Shown here piece by piece: positions 57,501-64,000 of a stretch of DNA of 64,000 nucleotides (the first letter of the stretch is position 1; each line of letters starts with the position of its first letter). The notes under the pieces are model-generated. The model made no database searches, had not been told where the DNA came from, and saw only the letters and a program-made list of their open reading frames with translations. A program made the position numbers and the translations under genes. The DNA is from Cantharellus purpuraceus. Lineage: Eukaryota > Basidiomycota > Agaricomycetes > Cantharellales > Hydnaceae. The stretch covers positions 1,302,001 to 1,366,000 of the forward strand of contig JALBUN010000010.1 in NCBI GenBank assembly GCA_025174535.1, in the 5' to 3' direction.

Positions 57501-58474
57501 TGGGGATCAAGGTTGCAGCATCCACAGCATATCATCCACAAACCGATGGTCAGACGGAAAGGGTCAATCAAGAAATTGAACAATACTTGAGGCTTTTCAT
57601 CAATCAGCGCCAGGATGGCTGGATTGAGTGGGTTCCTCTTGCCAAATTCACATACAACAACCGCATCCACTCCTCCACGCAATCAACCCCCTTCATGCTT
57701 GATACAGGCCAACACCCAAGGCTTGGGCTAGAGCCAATCCGAGAGACATGACTTGAAGCACTGGAAGAATTCACTGAGCGTATGGAGACAGCCACCACTG
57801 AGGCTCGCTCCGCCCTGGAAAAGGCAGCAGATGATATGGCATGATTCTATGATGCCCATCAGCAAGCAGCCCCAGTATACAAACTTGGTGACAAGGTCTG
57901 GCTCAATGCACAAAATATCACCACCACCCGTCCAACCAAGAAACTTGATCACAAATGGTTAGGACCGTATGTGATTAATAAGGTGGTCTCACGAAATGCC
58001 TATGGCCTACAACTTCCCCCAATCTTTGGCCGCACTCATCCAGTGTTCTCTGTTGTCTTACTCCGTCCTTATGAAAAGGATCCCATCCCTGAACGCCAGT
58101 CATCTCCTCCACCACCTCCAGTCATTTGAGATGGAGTACAGGAATACGAAGTTGAGAAGATCCTTGACAGCAGAGTTTTCCGAGGAAGACTGGAATACCT
58201 GGTGTGTTGGAAGGGCTATGGAGCTGCTGACGACCTCTGGATCCCAGCTAAGGATGCCAGTGGGGCTAGAAGGCACATTGCAGACTTCCATCGGGAAAAT
58301 CCTGAAGCCCCAAGGTGTATTTCAGCAGCCACCTATGCGGCTCTTCCCTTCAGATGCTTTGAGAACTTCACAGAACCTCCCAAACAGGTCCTCTTTGATT
58401 GGACAGCTGGCAGGAACCCAACACGTGGTATTGGACACATTTCAGAGCCGCAGAATAGGCACAGTGAAGCTTAG
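54594..58474 (+). pseudogene. pol: pol of family F element: PR-RT-RNase H-IN-chromodomain, frameshifted
   Basis: Protease: DALLDSGATGMFID, then a frame change near 54905. RT: FVKKKDGNLRFVQDYRKLND and the active-site motif VVFMDDILIF (FMDD rather than YMDD). A second frame change occurs near 56070. RNase H: RLETDASAYATGAVLSQ and DKELLSVIRGLEEW. Integrase: an HHCC zinc site (HITGHPG...CDLCNQ), catalytic Asp in VISVDLIVELP and IISDRGTQF, Glu in TDGQTERVNQE. The C-terminal chromodomain has [20 protein letters not shown] and [14 protein letters not shown] stops at 57749-57751, 57842-57844 and 58127-58129 fall at likely Arg codons. Ends 58474. Confidence 0.92.
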
Positions 58475-58513
58475 CGCTCACCAAATTCATCCATGCCGAA
58501 ATTCCACTAACTG

Positions 58514-58520
58514 TATATAA
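58514..58520 (+). promoter_or_regulatory. TATA box of ORF3 in family F element
   Basis: AACTGTATATAAG at 58509-58521, followed by CTTCCTCAGTAAAACCA at about 58540-58556 and the ORF3 ATG at 58581. The same box, downstream phrase and spacing occur before ORF3 in the old copy (52373-52367), which suggests a real promoter for a separate mRNA. Confidence 0.6.
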
Positions 58521-58580
58521 GCCAGTGAATCCACTTCCCCTTCCTCAGTAAAACCATCATCGTTCACTACCCAACCCACC

Positions 58581-59018
58581 ATGCCTTACCAGTCTGAATC
58601 CACCCCTCTACGCTCACTCTGTTCCTACCCATCAATCACTTGGTCAGTTGACTCAAGGGATACTGCACGTGCTGTAGAGGATTATAACCTCCTATCTCCA
58701 CCTCCACAAGTTCATTTCCCCTTCTGGCATCGTAATCCATCAAGATGCCAGACATACTACATCGGGGACCCTCTATTCATCAGCAACTATGACATACCAT
58801 ACGCCTTCCAAGGGCTTGCCGGTAAAGTCACCTATGAGGGAGGGGAGATGATACTTGGAGCAGTTTTCAGCATGAACAATCCCATATCCCCCGGAGAGTT
58901 CACCATCCCACTTTACCCCAAGGCAGAGAAGAGTCACCATCAACACTTGTCATGGGCTCTACCTTGGCAGAGAGTGAGAAGGGACCTTGCAGAGTGCTTC
59001 AGGGTGTGTCTCTCTTGA
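58581..59018 (+). CDS. ORF3 of family F retrotransposon, unknown function
   Basis: 145-codon intact frame from ATG 58581 (MPYQSESTPLRSL) to TGA at 59016-59018, lying between the pol stop (58474) and the polypurine tract (59059). Conserved features against the old copy: DSRDTARAVEDYNL, a Pro-rich turn, QTYYIGDPLFISNYDIPYAF, GEMILGAVF, GEFTIPLYP and VRRDLAECFRVCLS. No signal peptide, membrane segment, zinc motif or known retroviral accessory domain is visible. It has its own TATA box and initiator, so it is probably expressed separately. Canonical fungal chromoviruses do not carry such an ORF. It could be a Gag-like, envelope-like or host-interaction protein; the sequence does not decide. Confidence 0.75.
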   Translation: MPYQSESTPLRSLCSYPSITWSVDSRDTARAVEDYNLLSPPPQVHFPFWHRNPSRCQTYYIGDPLFISNYDIPYAFQGLAGKVTYEGGEMILGAVFSMNNPISPGEFTIPLYPKAEKSHHQHLSWALPWQRVRRDLAECFRVCLS

Positions 59019-59058
59019 GATGGATGGGACGATAGTGCATATCGAGACGACATGCATT

Positions 59059-59071
59059 AAGAGGGAGGTGA
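59059..59071 (+). promoter_or_regulatory. Polypurine tract
   Basis: AAGAGGGAGGTGA directly before the 3' LTR (59072), the expected plus-strand primer of an LTR retrotransposon. Confidence 0.8.
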
Positions 59072-59433
59072 TGTCAGGGTTCAAATAAGTCATATTCTAT
59101 TTTTAGTATTTTCTCTTGATACCCCTATCAGCGCAGCCTGTCAGGGTGCGTCTCCCCTATTTCATTGCCCCTATCACTTCCCCTATCTTTCCTCCCCTAT
59201 CTTGGTTCTCCTATCCGTCTCCATCATTTAGTATAAAGACTCGCCTTGGTGCAGTGTGATCCCCTCAGCTTGATCTCTGAGGATATCCGCTGTACCAGGT
59301 AAGTCCCATGTATTTATCAGAACCAGCTGTATAGACTGAGGATATCCGCTGTACCAGCTGGCATTATTTCTTATCGGCTCTCACTTATTGAGTATCTTGT
59401 TGTTGTGGCCTCGTCATCAGCGTCGCCCTCACA
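59072..59433 (+). repeat. 3' LTR of family F element
   Basis: 362 bp, three differences from the 5' LTR (T for C near 59121, C for A near 59326, G for A near 59425). It carries the same 59-nt GTAAGT...CAG segment at 59299-59357. Confidence 0.93.
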
Positions 59434-59438
59434 GCATT

Positions 59439-60014
59439 ATAGAATCATGCCATGTCATCTGCTGCCTTTTCCAGGGCTGAATGACCCTCATTTGTGGCCA
59501 TTTCCATGCACTCAGTGAATTCCTCCAGTGCTTCAAGCCATGTCTCTCAGACTGGCTCTAACTCTAGCCTTGGGTGTTGACCTGTGTTGAGCATAAGGGG
59601 GTTGATTGTGTGGAGGAGTGGATGTGGTAAATTCAACAAAGGCAACCCACTTGACCCAGTCATCTTGGCACTGATTGACAAAGAGCCTCAAGTACTATTC
59701 AATCTCTTGGTTGACCCCCATCTGACCATCAGATTGTGGGTGATATGCTGTGGATGCTGCAACCTTGATTTCCAAGAGCTTATTGAGCTCACACATAAAT
59801 TAGGAGACAAACTGGGTGCCACAGTCACTGGTGACTTCTTCCATGGTGTTTCCACACATAGTCATGGAAGAGTTGTGCAATCCCTATGGGATTAATGTCA
59901 GAGGTGGTAGGGATCACATGTGCTCATTTGGAGAGTTGGTCCACAACAACAAGAAGTGCATCATAGCTAGTGGATAACTCCACAATTAAGTCAACAGATA
60001 TCACTTGCCACCTT
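59439..60014 (-). pseudogene. pol: Integrase fragment of old family F copy (continuation)
   Basis: Antisense of the integrase core: the reverse complement matches the young copy from about 57850 back to about 57260, with stops. It continues the minus-strand element broken at 53024. It ends at 60014 where a family A LTR begins; the older 5' part (gag, RT) is missing. Confidence 0.78.
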
Positions 60015-61305
60015 TGTATGAGAACCAGTTTTCCCTAAAAAGATCTTGTTTACTGTCCCAAAACTGTACAATGCCACTTCAAGGCCTTAAAATATCAGCA
60101 TAAACTTGCTGCTTTCTCTTGATTTAGGGACATTCAAATATTCTCTATTTTTTCATATTTTTTTCAGGAATTTTCTATGCAGAAATGAGTTCACAAACTT
60201 ATTGTTCTGCTGGACAAAGTTTTGGACCCACATGGACCCACAAAACTTTGCAGGAGTCAGCAGAGTCACCTGATCAACTGACTCATTTTTGATCACATGA
60301 CTCATTTCAATCTCTGATCCAATCTGGTCACCACTGCTAGTAAATGCTTAATATCTTGGCATCTCCTGACTCCATTTTTGGTGGAGAGTTCAATCAAAGT
60401 TGTGCCTGCCCATAGCTATGCAGATGGTCCCAGGAAATGGAGTATTACCCAAGTTATTTGACTAATCCTACTATGACTCTTGCCATGAGTCAGAGCAAAT
60501 CTGAGCAGTTCATTGGCTAGGAAACTTCCACCCCTTTCTCACATATTCCACAGGCTTCCAGTAGTTTCCATCTATTAATAGGTAGAATATTCCAGTAGTA
60601 TTAGTCAGCTCCTGTAAATACAATATATAAGGAGGCCATTTTGCCTCTGAAATAACATCATTCTACCCCATCATTTGCACATCAGTGTGACTAGAGTGAC
60701 ATACAGTGTCATCCTCTATATCTCAGTAACTGTTGATTGTCCAGTTCAAGGGTCGCTTACAGTTGTGTAACTGTACTTGATTGCACTCAAAGTAGTGATA
60801 TTCCTGCTTTGGGTGTAAGTGTAGTATCTGCCTCACGTGACTACAAATCTACAGGGTGAGATTGTCTGTCGATAGTCCTGCCATTAGTGCTCTTCTTTAA
60901 GTAACTAGTGTGTACTGCCTTTGCAGAGCATTAGAATCTTGAACTTGTGTGAAGCAGTTGCTAGACTACTTCACACATTGCTGTTACCTGCTTCAGAGTG
61001 CCACTGGTTGGACGGTTGGATTCCCTCTAAGTGCATTCCCCTCATTTTGGAATATCTGGACCCCTAAGCATCTGTGAACTCTAGACTCTGGAAGTCTTAT
61101 TCATTTCTTGCTGCTAAGAAATGTATTACTTTTCTGCGTATAGTCTGCATTGACCAATACAAGGGATTGTAACCAAAGTACAAACATTAAATTGTTTCTG
61201 GAGTTGTGCTGCAGCAGGGTTTGATATTCTTCTCAGCTGTTCATTCATGGAATTGTGGTGATTTAGAGTTTGCCCTAACACCATAATTTCATAGGTTCCA
61301 AAACA
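60015..61305 (+). mobile_element. Family A LTR, about 1.29 kb, joined to different sequences on each side
   Basis: Starts TGTATGAGAACC and ends GGTTCCAAAACA, with a TATATAAGGAGG box near 60625. Left flank ACCTT is family F integrase and right flank GGTAG is Copia pre-integrase, so there is no target duplication and the copy marks a recombination junction or deletion. Confidence 0.82.
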
Positions 61306-63190
61306 GGTAGGTCACATCAGCACTGAATCGGTTCTACAAATGATACAAAGAAAAAGGGTCAAGGGCATGGTTTTAACCAAGGACTCAAAGGCCTCACCTA
61401 CATGTACAGTATCTGTGAGCCATGCTTACATGGGAACAACCCTGGCAGCCTATTCCAAAGGAGAAAACAGATTGAAAGACATTGATCTTGGCATGTGTAT
61501 TTTCAGATGTTTGTGGCAAAATGCAGACTTACTCATGCACTGGTTACAATTATTTTGCCACCTTTATTGATGATGCATCACAATGTGTAGAGGTTGGATT
61601 CTTGAAAGAAAAGAGTGAAGCTCTATCACATTTCAAGACCTTCATAGAGCACTCTGAAGTCTCAACTAGTGTCAAAGTCAAAATTATCCAAAATGATGGT
61701 GGTGGCAAATATGGCTCAAAGGAATTCAAATCTTATCTGGATTTAAAAGGTATTCAGCATGAGAAGACCGATGCCTACACACCACAGGAAAATGGCATAG
61801 CTGAGTGGATGAATTGAACCTTGGTTGAATCTGCACAAGCCATGCTAAAGGATGCCAGATTACCTGACTCCTACTGGGCAGATGCTATCTGTTACATCCT
61901 GTAACACCAAGTACAATCTCTGGACTCCATCTCCTTCTACTCCACCTCTGTCAACTCCACCTCTGTCAACCCTGAACTCTATTATTGTTCTCCATATAAG
62001 TAGCTTTTCTCTTATGGGTTACAACAAATCTTTATCTTTTATATTGCTTAGTATTAGTTCAGACTTGAGTCCAAACTCCAAACTCCTTTCCATGTTGTCT
62101 TCCACATCCATCTTATTGTCCTATCACTTTTAGTTTATCTTTCAGTTCTTCACATACTTATATGGGCTACTCTCTGTATGTTACAGTAATTTGTATATTG
62201 ACTAAGAATTCCCCCATCAACTTCTTGGTTGCTAGCTTCTTGACAAGTACCCTCTTGACAAGTCAAACCCTGGATCCCTAATCCAACTCCATACTCCAAA
62301 CTCCAAAATATTGGACTGATGATCTGAGGGGGCACAACACACAAGTTGAAGCCAAGTCCACTGGATCCAACTCAATAGTTATTGTCCCCACTCTGCCTCC
62401 AGTCAAACTGGAACAGTGAGGTCCCCTCCTTTCCCTCACTAGCATCCAAACTCTGGTTACTCCATTGAACCCCTAGTATCCAGCACTTAACACTATCAAG
62501 TATGTGGCACACATTTGAAATGTAGTGCCTACTCATACTCTATCAGGTGGTACTCCCCATGAAGCTTGGAGTAAAAACTCACCAAACATGAGCTGTTTCC
62601 AAATTTTTGGCTGTAAAGCTTATGTGCATATCCCTGATTAAAAACAATGCAAGCTGGACCCTAAAACAGTTCAAGGCATGTTATAGGGTATGTAACAGAC
62701 AAGAAGGCTTACTGATGCATTGACCAATGCACTGGAATGGTTTATGAATCCTGCAATGTTGTATTTGATGAGGGAGATGAAGTCAACCCTGAACAAGTCA
62801 CCATTAAGGTCAAACCAGACATAAACTCAGAGGTAGTCAATACCCCAACACCAGTTGAATCTAATGATGATGATGACTTACCATTGTTACTGGAAGAGGG
62901 GTCATCTGATGATGAAGGTGATGAGGATGATACCCTACCCTCACATGACCAAATCATGCCAGCCAGTGAGAGCTCTCCTCCTCCCATGCAATCCAAACCA
63001 TGCCACTCTAGCCAAATTCAATGACAGCCAGTTCCAGATGATGACAAGCATTATCAAGCCACATTATATAGTCCTCAAAAGGCAATCAAGTCAGTGGGAA
63101 AGCTCTGGCAAAAGGCCACATGGTCACAGTCTGGAGAACCTCAAACTTACAAAGAGGCCATGTCTGGACCTGATGCACTACTCTGGAAGG
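61306..63190 (+). pseudogene. pol: Ty1/Copia pol fragment, interrupted by a solo LTR
   Basis: 61306-61889: GAG-pre-integrase (GHISTESV-like start) and integrase core, with the Asp region around DVCGKMQTYSCTGY, the second Asp in IIQNDGGGKYGS, and Glu in TPQENGIAEWMN. TGA at 61815-61817 replaces the expected Arg of NRTLVE. A family D LTR (61890-62492) splits it. The rest resumes with GGTPHEAWSKNSPNM and FQIFGCKAYVHIPD, an acidic linker (SNDDDDLPLLLEEGSSDDEG), and the first residues of RT (GEPQTYKEAMSGPDALLWK), where a family A LTR cuts it at 63190. Protease, most of RT and RNase H are missing. Confidence 0.83.
61890..62492 (+). mobile_element. Family D solo LTR (603 bp)
   Basis: TGTTACATCCTG...GCACTTAACA with perfect CTATC target duplications at 61885-61889 and 62493-62497, inside the Copia integrase. 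A CATATAAG box lies near 61993. The 3' half shares GTTGAAGCCAAGTCC with the family B LTR, so B and D are related. Confidence 0.92.
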
Positions 63191-64000
63191 TGTTTTGGAA
63201 CCTATGAAATTATGGTGTTAGGGCAAACTCTAAATCACCACAATTCCATGAATGAACAGCTGAGAAGAATATCAAACCCTGCTGCAGCACAACTCCAGAA
63301 ACAATTTAATGTTTGTACTTTGGTTACAATCCCTTGTATTGGTCAATGCAGACTATACGCAGAAAAGTAATACATTTCTTAGCAGCAAGAAATGAATAAG
63401 ACTTCCAGAGTCTAGAGTTCACAGATGCTTAGGGGTCCAGATATTCCAAAATGAGGGGAATGCACTTAGAGGGAATCCAACCGTCCAACCAGTGGCACTC
63501 TGAAGCAGGTAACAGCAATGTGTGAAGTAGTCTAGCAACTGCTTCACACAAGTTCAAGATTCTAATGCTCTGCAAAGGCAGTACACACTAGTTACTTAAA
63601 GAAGAGCACTAATGGCAGGACTATCGACAGACAATCTCACCCTGTAGATTTGTAGTCACGTGAGGCAGATACTACACTTACACCCAAAGCAGGAATATCA
63701 CTACTTTGAGTGCAATCAAGTACAGTTACACAACTGTAAGCGACCCTTGAACTGGACAATCAACAGTTACTGAGATATAGAGGATGACACTGTATGTCAC
63801 TCTAGTCACACTGATGTGCAAATGATGGGGTAGAATGATGTTATTTCAGAGGCAAAATGGCCTCCTTATATATTGTATTTACAGGAGCTGACTAATACTA
63901 CTGGAATATTCTACCTATTAATAGATGGAAACTACTGGAAGGTTGTGGAAGGTGGAAGAAAGGGGTAGAATATTCCAAGCCAATCACAGGTTCTGATCAC
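63191..64000 (-). mobile_element. Family A LTR, cut by the window edge
   Basis: Begins TGTTTTGGAACC (the 3' end of the LTR on the minus strand) and continues past the TATATAAGG box (reverse complement near 63865) to the window edge. Inserted in the Copia RT N-terminus; its other end and target duplication are outside the window. Confidence 0.85.

Larger units (their letters stand above)
53025..59433 (+). mobile_element. Near-intact Ty3 chromovirus (family F), 6409 bp
   Basis: Two 362-bp LTRs (53025-53386 and 59072-59433) differ at three positions, so the insertion is recent. Target duplications GCATT at 53020-53024 and 59434-59438 are perfect. Order: LTR, primer-binding site, gag, protease, RT, RNase H, integrase with chromodomain, a third ORF, polypurine tract, LTR. 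It sits inside an older opposite-strand copy of the same family. In-frame stops and frameshifts make this copy non-autonomous as written. Confidence 0.93.

Noticed and set aside
59584..59895. Plus-strand ORF of 104 codons
   Set aside because: It is the antisense shadow of the integrase fragment of the old minus-strand family F copy.

Overview
The window is nuclear DNA of a basidiomycete fungus, most probably an Agaricomycete. The genes carry many short GT-AG introns of about 50-80 nt. The gene families are typical of the group: two NRPS-like adenylate-forming reductases, a hydrophobin-like protein and an Scm3-type centromere protein. The repeats are Ty3 chromoviruses and a Copia element. I could not place it to order or species. 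Exon models below were spliced by eye; I checked total length for divisibility by three for the aldolase, UCH, aminotransferase, complete adenylate-forming reductase, alpha/beta hydrolase and methyltransferase genes.

Layout. 1-16.3 kb is a gene block with a secondary-metabolism flavour: the 5' part of an adenylate-forming reductase (minus, running off the left edge), an HpcH/HpaI aldolase (plus), a ubiquitin C-terminal hydrolase (minus), a PLP aminotransferase (minus), a complete adenylate-forming reductase (plus, 8143-12281), an alpha/beta hydrolase (plus) and a SAM methyltransferase (minus). 16.3-19.5 kb has no gene I can support. 19.5-33.3 kb is nested retrotransposon debris: a decayed chromovirus (family B), a second Ty3 fragment on the minus strand (family E) and solo LTRs of families A, C, D and F, with one three-level nest. 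33.4-50.3 kb is mainly host genes: a small Cys-rich ORF set, an Scm3-like gene, a degenerate hydrophobin, an Arc1/AIMP1-type tRNA-binding cofactor, carnitine acetyltransferase, a 2OG-Fe(II) oxygenase, a minisatellite and a lineage-type hypothetical gene. 51-60 kb holds a near-intact chromovirus (53025-59433, family F) with identical 5-bp target duplications, inserted into an older, opposite-strand copy of its own family. 60-64 kb is a broken Copia element cut up by LTRs.

The most interesting signals are in family F. It carries a third ORF downstream of pol with its own TATA box and initiator, and both ORF and promoter are conserved in the much older opposite-strand copy. Its LTR has a precise 59-nt GTAAGT...CAG insertion that is absent from two other LTRs of the family. 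Families F and B both look self-priming: the predicted mRNA 5' end is complementary to the sequence just after the 5' LTR. Nearly all premature stops in these elements are TGA at positions expected to be CGA (Arg), which points to CpG deamination of silenced DNA.
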